From CAZPNX01 sp964588285 (GTDB lineage Bacteria; Edwardsbacteria; AC1; EtOH8), in contig CAZPNX010000037.1 of the NCBI GenBank assembly GCA_964588285.1, positions 1-17,550 on the forward strand: 17,550 nucleotides of DNA, written 5' to 3'. Below are positions 1 through 6,460 of this stretch, in pieces. Every line of letters starts with the position of its first letter. The first letter of the stretch is position 1. The position numbers and the translations under genes were made by a program. The notes under the pieces are model-generated. The model was not told where the DNA came from, ran no database searches, and saw only the letters and a program-made list of their open reading frames with translations.

Positions 1-78
1 GGGATTGCCCCCGACGGAGTTTATCCCATGAAAGCGGGACTCGGGGTGACGGTGAAGAGGTCTGAACCCGTTTACTGA
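1..78 (+). CDS. C-terminal end of an unidentified protein (partial)
   Basis: Frame 1 is open from the first base to a TGA at 76-78, giving 25 residues that end in KRSEPVY. The upstream part lies outside the window, so no family can be named. The frame is the most protein-like of the three (hydrophobic and charged residues alternate, beta-strand-like), but 25 codons are too few for proof. The next gene lies about 150 bases downstream on the same strand and has a different, more AT-rich composition. Confidence 0.35.
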   Translation, partial: GIAPDGVYPMKAGLGVTVKRSEPVY

Positions 79-231
79 TAAATAGAGGATTGAAATTTAG
101 CCATCTCGGTGGGGTAATCTGAAAGTAATTCATGTAACCGGGTTTGGTTCTTATTGGCCTACTATGAAGAAAAAACAGTCCGGCTTTACAGCATTAACCT
201 GAGATAATGTAAAACAAAAGGAGAAATGGAT

Positions 232-573
232 ATGAAGCAGGATGATCTTGAAACTATCATCGCGGATGCCCATCACCCGATCATTCAGGATATGTGGGAG
301 CCTGATTATGGGGACATATACTGGGACAACGAGAAGAAGGCCCTGTCCATGGTTGACAAGGAATGGTTTATTCTAAATAGAAATAAAGATGAGACCACCA
401 TCTGGCTGCCGGTGCAATTCAATGCCGAGAGACTCTGTTGGCAATGGGAGGTAGTGGCCGGCAAACTCTTAAAGACCGGCGATCCTGATAAGATCAGGGA
501 ATCGTTCGATAATTTCGTCGTCTATGAAGACGGGGATATACCGTTCAGTTGGACGGAAACGAAATCAATCTGA
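232..573 (+). CDS. small acidic hypothetical protein
   Basis: A 113-residue soluble protein that I do not recognise. It has no signal peptide or membrane segment, is rich in Asp and Glu (roughly twice as many acidic as basic residues) and has many Trp residues (for example in DMWEPDYGDIYWDN and LCWQWEVV). Two ATGs are possible, at 226 and 232. The Shine-Dalgarno AAAGGAG at 217-223 lies only 2 nt from the first but 8 nt from the second, so I place the start at 232. The gene is more AT-rich than the operon that follows, which may indicate separate ancestry. It is followed by a strong palindromic terminator and appears to be a single-gene unit or the last gene of the unit entering from the left. 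A small acidic protein after a truncated upstream gene could be an immunity protein, but nothing in the sequence proves that. Confidence 0.7.
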   Translation: MKQDDLETIIADAHHPIIQDMWEPDYGDIYWDNEKKALSMVDKEWFILNRNKDETTIWLPVQFNAERLCWQWEVVAGKLLKTGDPDKIRESFDNFVVYEDGDIPFSWTETKSI

Positions 574-644
574 GGATGGCCTGGCTGAGGTACCTGATAG
601 AGGGGAAAAGGCAATAAAGCTTATTCGCGGATTGAGCTGATGTG

Positions 645-676
645 GAAATAAACCGCCCCATGGGGCGGTTTATTTC
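645..676. terminator. perfect palindromic, probably bidirectional terminator
   Basis: Two 16-base arms (645-660 and 661-676) are exact reverse complements. The GC core (CCGCCCC/GGGGCGG) is flanked by AAATAAA on the left and TTTATTT on the right. The hairpin is therefore followed by a T-rich run in either direction, as expected for a bidirectional intrinsic terminator. It separates the small acidic gene from the envelope operon promoter, which begins 8 bases downstream. Confidence 0.85.
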
Positions 677-683
677 TAGGGTA

Positions 684-712
684 TTGACAAAATGACCAAT
701 AAGTATTATAAT
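684..712 (+). promoter_or_regulatory. consensus sigma-70 promoter of the envelope operon
   Basis: TTGACA at 684-689 and TATAAT at 707-712 are separated by exactly 17 bases, matching the consensus at all 12 positions. The predicted start is near 719. The promoter lies 186 bases upstream of mlaE and just after the palindromic terminator. Such a strong promoter suits a unit that is held off by a repressor, and a TetR-type dyad overlaps the start site. Confidence 0.88.
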
Positions 713-730
713 TGACCGACCAGTCAGTCA
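713..730 (+). promoter_or_regulatory. TetR-family operator-like dyad over the transcription start
   Basis: TGACCGAC, CA, GTCAGTCA forms an 18-bp inverted repeat: the left arm matches the reverse complement of the right arm (TGACTGAC) at 7 of 8 positions. Dyads of this TGACNGAC/GTCNGTCA form are typical of AcrR/TetR-type repressors. It begins one base after the -10 box and covers the predicted start, where a bound protein would block initiation. The only repressor gene nearby is the TetR-family gene inside the same operon at 3470, so autorepression is the natural inference. Confidence 0.75.
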
Positions 731-897
731 TTCTTAAACTGTCGCCGATATGAATGCCCGGCGGCTCAGGGCGACATCCCTCGGCTGTCTCGCATACGTT
801 CGAAAACACCGCTTAGAGTGACACACTTAAAAACCGGACATTCCGAATAAAAATCCGTTTTATCCGCGAAAATCCGCGGTTAGTACCAAATTAGAAC
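731..897 (+). other. long 5' leader of the envelope operon
   Basis: About 170 bases between the operator and mlaE contain no convincing gene. GGGCGACATCCC at 769-780 can form a three-pair mini-hairpin. ATCCGCG occurs twice (862-868 and 872-878), and CCGCG (864-868) can pair with CGCGG (875-879) just before the start codon. No Shine-Dalgarno is evident before the ATG at 898, so this fold could influence translation of mlaE. No known riboswitch was recognised. Confidence 0.4.
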
Positions 898-1671
898 ATG
901 CACCAACCCTTCACAAAGATCGCCAAGTCGGTCTGCGCCGAGGTCTACAGCTTCTCCGCCTTCCATTGGGAGATCGCCAGGCGCCTCTTCAAGCCGCCCT
1001 ATTACCCCAAGACCATCTGGGAGCAGATGGACCGCATCGGGGTGGAATCGCTGTCCATCGTCATCCTGGTGGCCTTCTTCACCGGCTTCGTGCTGGCCTT
1101 CCAGATCGGCTACGCCCTGATGCGCTTCGGGGCCAAGCTCTACGTGGGCGGCATCGTGGCCGTCTCCCTGGTGCGCGAGCTGGGCCCGGTGCTCATCGCC
1201 ATGGTCTTCGCCGGGCGGGTTGGCGCCGGGATCACCGCCGAACTGGGCTCGATGCAGGTCTCGGAACAGATAGACGCCATGCGAGCCCTGGCCACCGACC
1301 CCATGCGCAAGCTGGTGCTGACCCGGGTGGCGGCGGCCACCATGATGCTGCCGGTGCTGGTGATCGTCGGCGACCTTATCGGTATTCTGGGGGGGATGCT
1401 GGTGGGGGTAATGAACCTGGGCCTGACGGCCGCCTTCTACAAGAGCTCGGTCATCAACTCCCTGGTCTTCAACGACCTGTTCTCCGGCATAGTCAAGCCG
1501 GTGGTCTTTGGGGCCATGATCTCCGGAGTGGCCTGCTACTTCGGGCTGAACACCCAGGGGGGCACCAAGGGGGTGGGCGAGGCGGTCACCCGGACGGTGG
1601 TGGTCTCCTCGGTGCTCATCTTCCTGCTGGACGCGGTCATCACCAAGGTGCTCTATTTGGCGGGGATGTGA
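898..1671 (+). CDS. mlaE: MlaE-family ABC permease (phospholipid transport)
   Basis: 257 residues, the usual size of MlaE/YrbE permeases. These are the inner-membrane subunits that, with MlaF and MlaD, move phospholipids between the inner membrane and the periplasm. The family signature is clear: RELGPVL at 93-99, followed by AGRVGAGITAELGSM (105-119) and the EQIDAM segment (123-128). Hydrophobic segments lie near 51-74, 84-106, 143-172, 197-216 and 230-253. An in-frame TAG at 892-894 makes the ATG at 898 the first possible start, although it lacks an obvious Shine-Dalgarno. It is the first gene of a seven-gene operon, and mlaF starts 62 bases downstream after a G-rich repeat tract. No MlaB (STAS), MlaC or MlaA gene is present here, so the periplasmic and outer-membrane partners, if any, lie elsewhere. 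Confidence 0.95.
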   Translation: MHQPFTKIAKSVCAEVYSFSAFHWEIARRLFKPPYYPKTIWEQMDRIGVESLSIVILVAFFTGFVLAFQIGYALMRFGAKLYVGGIVAVSLVRELGPVLIAMVFAGRVGAGITAELGSMQVSEQIDAMRALATDPMRKLVLTRVAAATMMLPVLVIVGDLIGILGGMLVGVMNLGLTAAFYKSSVINSLVFNDLFSGIVKPVVFGAMISGVACYFGLNTQGGTKGVGEAVTRTVVVSSVLIFLLDAVITKVLYLAGM

Positions 1672-1680
1672 AACCCGAAA

Positions 1681-1711
1681 GGGATAAGGGTCCAGGGTCA
1701 AGGGACTAGGG
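1681..1711 (+). repeat. five tandem GGGNNNN heptads (G-quadruplex-type motif)
   Basis: GGG triplets begin at 1681, 1688, 1695, 1702 and 1709, exactly seven bases apart and separated by four-base linkers (ATAA, TCCA, TCAA, ACTA). This fits the standard G3-N1-7 quadruplex pattern with one spare run. It lies on the coding strand, so the mRNA would carry it, in the mlaE-mlaF spacer and 22 bases before the mlaF ATG. Confidence 0.7.
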
Positions 1712-1733
1712 ACGGAATATAAGTTACAAGCAG

Positions 1734-2477
1734 ATGATCGAGCTGAAAGACATCCATAAAACTTTCGAGGACAAGCCGGTGCTCCGGGGGGTGAGCCTAC
1801 AGTTGCGCGACGGCGAAACCCTGGTGGTGTTGGGGCGGTCGGGCTGCGGCAAAAGCGTCACCCTCAAGATCATCCTGCGCCTGATGCGGCCTGACAGCGG
1901 CCGGGTCATCATCGACGGCGACGACACCACCCGCTACTCCGAAGAAAGAATGATGCCGGTCCGTAAGCGGATGGGGATGCTGTTTCAGGGCTCGGCCCTG
2001 TTCGACTCCCTGACGGTGCGGGAGAACGTGGCCTACTCCCTGCGGGAGCACACCGCCATGTCCGAGTCCGAGATCGAGTCCAAGGTGGCCGAGTGCCTGG
2101 ATTTTGTGGAGATGAACGGCACCCAGGACCTGATGCCGGCCGAGCTTTCGGGCGGCATGAAAAAGCGGGTGGCCCTGGCCCGGGCCATCGCCCTGGGGCC
2201 GGCCTACATGTTCTACGACGAGCCCACCACCGGGCTGGACCCGCTGACCTCCAAAAAGATCAACCAGCTCATCCGCCGGCTCCAGGAAGAGCGCAGGGTG
2301 TCCTCGATCGTGGTCACCCACGAGATCGCCAACGCCTTCCAGGTGGCCGACCGCTTCGTGGTCATGAAAGACGGCCAGATACTGGCTTCGGGCACGGCCG
2401 ACGAGATCAGAAAATCGGAGATAAAATTCGTCCAGGATTTCATAAAGGGAGGGACCATCGCCGATGGCAAGAATTAA
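1734..2477 (+). CDS. mlaF: MlaF-family ABC ATPase
   Basis: 247-residue cytoplasmic ATPase that powers the MlaE permease. All ABC motifs are present: Walker A GRSGCGKS (34-41), Q-loop Gln85 in LFQGSALF, signature LSGGMKKR (138-145), Walker B MFYDEP with catalytic Glu163, D-loop GLDP and switch His196 in VVTHE. The GSALFDSLTVRENV stretch after the Q-loop is characteristic of the MlaF/Ttg2A (MCE-system) ATPases. No strong Shine-Dalgarno precedes the ATG at 1734, and upstream of it lies a G-rich heptad repeat. The stop lies 14 bases inside mlaD, so the two genes are probably translationally coupled. Identification as an MCE-type ATPase rests on the motifs and on the genes either side. Confidence 0.95.
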   Translation: MIELKDIHKTFEDKPVLRGVSLQLRDGETLVVLGRSGCGKSVTLKIILRLMRPDSGRVIIDGDDTTRYSEERMMPVRKRMGMLFQGSALFDSLTVRENVAYSLREHTAMSESEIESKVAECLDFVEMNGTQDLMPAELSGGMKKRVALARAIALGPAYMFYDEPTTGLDPLTSKKINQLIRRLQEERRVSSIVVTHEIANAFQVADRFVVMKDGQILASGTADEIRKSEIKFVQDFIKGGTIADGKN

Positions 2478-3423
2478 CCTGTCCCACGAGCTCAAGGTCG
2501 GGGCGCTGATCACGGTCGGACTGGCCATCGCCCTGGTGACCGTCCTCTCGGTGGGCGAGCGCCAGGGACTGCTCAAACAGCGCTACCGCCTCAAGGCCCA
2601 GTTCTCCGACGTCGGCGGCCTCCAGACCGGGGCCCAGGTGCGGGTGTCCGGCTATCAGGTGGGCATCGTCGACGACATCCGATTGGCGGCCGTCGGCGAC
2701 AGCACCCGGATCGAGGTGCTGCTCAAGGTGGAACGGAGCGCCCAGACCTGGATCCGGCGGGGCTCGGTGGCCCGCATCAGCAGCCTGGGGCTTCTGGGCG
2801 ACAAGCTGGTGGAGATCGCGCCCTCGTCCAAGGACAGCGCCGTGCTGGGCGACGGCCAGCAGCTGGCCACCATCACCGTCATGTCGCCCGAGGAGATCCT
2901 GACCCGGGCCTCGGAGATCGCCGACACCCTGAACTCCACCGCCAGATCCCTGAACGTCATCATGAAAAAGGTGGAGAAGGGCACCGGCAGCCTGGGCAAG
3001 ATCATCGACGATCCCAGGCTCTACATGAACCTGGACTCTTTGCTAATGCTGACCAACCAGCTGGTCAAGAAGCTCAACTCCAACAAGGGGACGGTGGGGC
3101 TGCTGCTTTCCGATCCCTCGCTCTACCACAACGCCAACCGCACCATGGCCAACATCAATGAGGTGACCGACAGCCTGAGAAGGGGCCAGGGCAGCCTGGG
3201 GCGGATGATGCGCGAGCCCGAGCTCTACCGCAACCTGGACAACACCTCCCGGAGGCTGGACGCCCTGCTGGGGCGGATGGAGAGGGGCCAGGGGACCCTG
3301 GGAAAGCTTTCCCAGGACGAGGAGCTATACAAGAATCTGAAGGAGTCATCGCAAGAGCTGAAGAAGCTGATCGAGGACGTCAAGAAGGATCCCAAAAAGT
3401 ATTTGAGCATCAGCGTTTTCTAG
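2464..3423 (+). CDS. mlaD: MlaD-like MCE-domain protein with a C-terminal repeat region
   Basis: 319 residues. An N-terminal membrane anchor (about 11-31) is followed by one MCE domain (about 38-118; typical elements include FSDVGGLQTGAQVRVSGYQVG and SSLGLLGDKLVEI). In Mla systems this protein forms a hexameric periplasmic ring on the permease that binds lipids. The C-terminal half (about 140-310) is helical and carries four copies of a 34-residue unit built on G-x-G-S/T-L-G and LYxN; the tyrosines are at 187, 221, 255 and 289. The tail ends DPKKYLSISVF, a form common in MlaD-like proteins outside the enterobacteria. It is much longer than E. coli MlaD (about 183 residues). The start overlaps mlaF by 14 bases. 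Confidence 0.93.
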   Translation: MARINLSHELKVGALITVGLAIALVTVLSVGERQGLLKQRYRLKAQFSDVGGLQTGAQVRVSGYQVGIVDDIRLAAVGDSTRIEVLLKVERSAQTWIRRGSVARISSLGLLGDKLVEIAPSSKDSAVLGDGQQLATITVMSPEEILTRASEIADTLNSTARSLNVIMKKVEKGTGSLGKIIDDPRLYMNLDSLLMLTNQLVKKLNSNKGTVGLLLSDPSLYHNANRTMANINEVTDSLRRGQGSLGRMMREPELYRNLDNTSRRLDALLGRMERGQGTLGKLSQDEELYKNLKESSQELKKLIEDVKKDPKKYLSISVF

Positions 3424-3469
3424 CCCGGATCCACTCTTAGGAAGCCATGAACCCAGGAAAAGCACAGCT

Positions 3470-4096
3470 ATGACCAAGACGACGCGCAAGGAGCGGGAGA
3501 AGCTGGCCAAGCGGCAGGCGATCCTGAAGGCGGCCCGGCAGGTGTTCGCCGCCAAGGGGCTGCACGCGGCTACCTTGGACGAGATTGCTGACAAGGCCGA
3601 GTTCGCCAAGGGCACCCTCTACTGCTACTTCAAGAGCAAGGAGGACCTCTTCCAGTCCATGCTGGCGGACGAGATCGCCCGTTTCGAGGAGGAGCTGAGA
3701 CGGGTCCTGGAGGAGAGAAAACCGGTGCCCGAAAGGATCGAGGACATAGTACGGACCATGCTCCACCTGTTCCAGGAGAACGTGGACCTGATGCGGCTCC
3801 TAACCCAGGAAAGGCCGGGCATGCCGGGGTACCAATGCGGCATCCAGGCCGAGGACCGACTGCAGCCCGCCTTCCAGCGCCTGAGCGATATGATGGCCTC
3901 GCTGGTAAGGGAGGGCATCAGGACGGCGGGCTTTCGTAAGCTGGACCCGGTCAGGGCGGCGGTGGCCGTTTTCAACCTGGTCCACGGATCGGCCCTATAC
4001 AGCTTCCAGCGGCGCCGGCCGATCGACAGCCCTGAAGAGGTCTCGTTCCTCACCGGGATGATCCTGGGGGGGATGGGGAGATCGGCCGTCAAATGA
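3470..4096 (+). CDS. TetR/AcrR-family transcriptional repressor
   Basis: 208 residues. The N-terminal DNA-binding domain has the TetR pattern: a helix ending AARQVFAAKGLHAATLDEIA, then the recognition helix and the YCYFKSKEDLF stretch (about residues 18-62). The remainder (about 70-205) is the variable helical ligand-binding and dimerisation domain. A Shine-Dalgarno AGGAAA at 3455-3460 supports the ATG at 3470. The gene sits in the middle of the operon, between the lipid-transport and efflux genes, and a TetR-type dyad covers the start site of the promoter at 684-712. I infer that it represses its own operon and is released by an envelope-active or lipophilic ligand. The ligand cannot be read from the sequence. 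Confidence 0.93.
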   Translation: MTKTTRKEREKLAKRQAILKAARQVFAAKGLHAATLDEIADKAEFAKGTLYCYFKSKEDLFQSMLADEIARFEEELRRVLEERKPVPERIEDIVRTMLHLFQENVDLMRLLTQERPGMPGYQCGIQAEDRLQPAFQRLSDMMASLVREGIRTAGFRKLDPVRAAVAVFNLVHGSALYSFQRRRPIDSPEEVSFLTGMILGGMGRSAVK

Positions 4097-4127
4097 CATG
4101 AGAACAATCAGCTCGGAGAAGTGACAG

Positions 4128-5495
4128 ATGGCCCGCAAAAACCTGGCATTCATTCTGGCCACGGCCCTGGCGGCCGCAGCCGCAAATGTGATGGCGGACG
4201 AACTCAGCCTGCAGCAGGCCATAGACCTGGCCCTTAGGCAGAACCCGGGCCTGCGTTCGGCCGAGCTGGCGGTGAGGGCGGCCGAAGGCCAGTCGGCGGT
4301 TGCCCGCGGCGCCCTGGTGCCCCAGGTGACGGCCTCGGGCACGGCCATGCGCCTCAACAGCCTCATCGACATGAGGGCCGGAGAGACCTATTACCTGCCG
4401 GTGCTTTCCGGCTCCAGCTACGTGCCGACCGGGGACGTGGTGCCCATGGCCGGGTTCGACATCGCCACCGATAAAATCGGCAACACCTATGCCGGGAAAC
4501 TGTCGGCCCAGTGGCCGATCTACACCGGGGGCAGGGTGTGGCAGGGATATCAGATCTCGCGTTTGGGCCTAAAATCGGCCCGGCAAGAGTTGGACACCAC
4601 CCGGGCCGGGATCGTTCTCTCGGTTAAAAGAGCCTACTACGGGCTGATGCTGGCCCGGCACGCCCTGGCCGTGATCACCGAGGCCGGAGAGAATATAGGC
4701 CGCCATGTGGAGCGGGTGCAGGCCATGTACCGCAAGGGACTGGTCTCCAGGCTGGACCTGCTGCGGGCCGAAGTCCAGCAGTCGAATCTCCAGCCACAGA
4801 TCATCAGGATGCAGAACGCGGCCGAGCTGGCCCGCTATCAATTGAACCTGGTTTTGGACCGCAACCTGGACGAACCGGTAACTCCGGCCGACAGCTTAGT
4901 TTTTCGCGCAGTGGCCCTGGACAGCGCGGCTTTAATACAGGAAGCCCTCAAGTCCAGGCCGGAGCTGGCCCAGATGGAGATCGCCAAAAAAATCGCAGAT
5001 CGGGCGGCCCTGGTCTCCTATTCCGGTCTCCAGCCCAGCCTGGTGCTGATGGCCGACTACAGTTACAGCAAGGGCCAGGGGTTTTCCGGCGACCAGTGGC
5101 AGAAGAACTGGGACTTGGGGGTGGCCGCCAGCTGGACCCTGTTCGACGGCGGCTCAAGCCTGGGCCGCATCAAGGAGGCTAAAAGCAACGCCCGACGGGT
5201 GCTACTGGCCCGGGAGCAGGTGGAGGACTATATCAGGCTGGAGGTGACCGCCGGCATTCTGTCGGTCAGGGCCGGGGAGCGGGCCATTGCCTCCCAGGAG
5301 AAGGCGGTGGAGCAGGCGGCCGAAGCGCTGAAGATGGCCCAGGCCAGATATGAAACCGGCCAGGCCACCAATCTGGACGTGCTGGACGCCCAGCTGGCAC
5401 TGACCCAGGCCAAGACCAACCGCATCCAGGCGGTGCACGACTACCTGGTGAGCCTGGCCCAGCTGGAGAGGGCATCGGGCCGGTCGCTGGAATGA
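4128..5495 (+). CDS. TolC-like outer-membrane efflux protein
   Basis: 455 residues. A signal peptide covers about 1-23 (cleavage likely after VMA, before DELSLQQAIDLALRQNP). Two OEP repeats follow, each with long amphipathic helices (about 45-235 and 255-450). The conserved elements P-x-V...G at the strand-helix junctions, RLDLLRAEVQ, and YETGQATNLDVLDAQLALTQAK near the C-terminus are diagnostic of the TolC/OprM family. The trimeric channel would span the outer membrane and periplasm and accept substrates from the adaptor and RND pump encoded next. GGAG at 4115-4118 supports the start. It lies 31 bases after tetR and 64 bases before the adaptor gene. Confidence 0.95.
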   Translation: MARKNLAFILATALAAAAANVMADELSLQQAIDLALRQNPGLRSAELAVRAAEGQSAVARGALVPQVTASGTAMRLNSLIDMRAGETYYLPVLSGSSYVPTGDVVPMAGFDIATDKIGNTYAGKLSAQWPIYTGGRVWQGYQISRLGLKSARQELDTTRAGIVLSVKRAYYGLMLARHALAVITEAGENIGRHVERVQAMYRKGLVSRLDLLRAEVQQSNLQPQIIRMQNAAELARYQLNLVLDRNLDEPVTPADSLVFRAVALDSAALIQEALKSRPELAQMEIAKKIADRAALVSYSGLQPSLVLMADYSYSKGQGFSGDQWQKNWDLGVAASWTLFDGGSSLGRIKEAKSNARRVLLAREQVEDYIRLEVTAGILSVRAGERAIASQEKAVEQAAEALKMAQARYETGQATNLDVLDAQLALTQAKTNRIQAVHDYLVSLAQLERASGRSLE

Positions 5496-5559
5496 TCAGA
5501 AGCTCGGAGCGGGCTCGGAGTACGAAAGGGAAACGAAAAGAATAGAGGGTGAAAAGGAC

Positions 5560-6459
5560 ATGAGCAAGATCAAGAAGATAACGATCATAATCGCCGCGGC
5601 CGTCGCCGCCCTGGCGACGTACCAGGCATGGCGGACCATCTCCAAGCGGGGGGCCAAGGCAGAGGTCAGGAACTTGGTCCCGGTGGAGATAATGGTGGTC
5701 AAGGCCGAAGACTTCGACCAGACCATCAGCCTCACCGGCACGGTGGCGGCAGAGAACCAGATTGACGTGCCGGCCAAGGTGCCGGGGAAGATCATCTCCT
5801 ATCTCTACCAGGAAGGCGCCTGGGTGGACAAGAAGAGCACTGTGGTGACAATCGACCGGGACGAGGTGGGCGTCGAGTTCCAGGAGGCGGTGGTGGAGGC
5901 GCCGATATCAGGGTGGCTGACCAAGCGCTACTACGACACCGGGACCCATGTGTCGCCCGGAATGCCGCTCTTTCAGCTGGCTGACTACCGCCGGGTAAAA
6001 CTCGAAGCCTCGGTGCCCGAGTCGGACATATCCAAGGTCAGACCGGGAGCCTCGGCCACCGTCACCATCGACGCCTGGCCGGACCAGTCGTTCTCAGGCA
6101 GCGTCAAGCGGGTCTCGCCCACGGTGGATTACCTGTCGCGCACCGTCAGGGCCGAGATCGCCCTGTCCAACGCCGGCCTCAAGCTGAGGCCGGGGATGTA
6201 CGGGCGGGCCGAGATCAAGGTGAAAAGGCATCCCCAGGCCATAATCGTCCCCTCCTCGGCCATACTGGAGCGGGACGACGGCCGGAAGGTCTTCGTGGTC
6301 GGCGGGGGACGAGCCTGGTCGCGCAGAGTGGAGTCGGCCTTGGACTTGGGGGACCGGACGGTGCTGGCCAGCGGGGTATCGGCCGGCGACAGCCTGATCG
6401 TGGCCGGGCAGCACAGCGTCAGCGACAGCTCCATGGTGGAGAGAGTGGGGGTAAGGTGA
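5560..6459 (+). CDS. RND periplasmic adaptor (membrane-fusion protein), short form
   Basis: 299 residues, against roughly 370-400 for AcrA-type adaptors. A membrane anchor (about 7-22) is followed by a half-lipoyl segment (GTVAAENQIDVPAKVPGKI, 60-78) and the second half-lipoyl motif EAPISGWLTKRYYDTGTHVSPG (113-134). Between them only about 20 residues remain where the alpha-helical hairpin normally sits, so the hairpin is essentially absent. The beta-barrel domain (about 145-220, with PGMYGRAEI) and membrane-proximal domain (about 225-299, VPSSAI) are present. The adaptor would join the RND pump to the outer-membrane channel. The stop is separated from the pump start by one base. The start is supported by a purine-rich AGAGGGTGAAAAGG just upstream. 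Confidence 0.92.
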   Translation: MSKIKKITIIIAAAVAALATYQAWRTISKRGAKAEVRNLVPVEIMVVKAEDFDQTISLTGTVAAENQIDVPAKVPGKIISYLYQEGAWVDKKSTVVTIDRDEVGVEFQEAVVEAPISGWLTKRYYDTGTHVSPGMPLFQLADYRRVKLEASVPESDISKVRPGASATVTIDAWPDQSFSGSVKRVSPTVDYLSRTVRAEIALSNAGLKLRPGMYGRAEIKVKRHPQAIIVPSSAILERDDGRKVFVVGGGRAWSRRVESALDLGDRTVLASGVSAGDSLIVAGQHSVSDSSMVERVGVR

Positions 6460-6460
6460 G

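Noticed and set aside
880..1701. Long open frame on the minus strand opposite mlaE
   Set aside because: A GC-bias shadow: the translation is His/Asp/Gly/Gln-rich without domains, and the plus strand encodes a clear permease.
966..1709. Second long plus-strand frame overlapping mlaE
   Set aside because: Gly/Arg/His-rich out-of-frame translation; mlaE itself explains the region.
3447..3473. Eight-codon ORF whose TGA overlaps the tetR ATG
   Set aside because: Overlap suggests coupling, but the tetR start has its own Shine-Dalgarno inside it and eight codons carry no other support.
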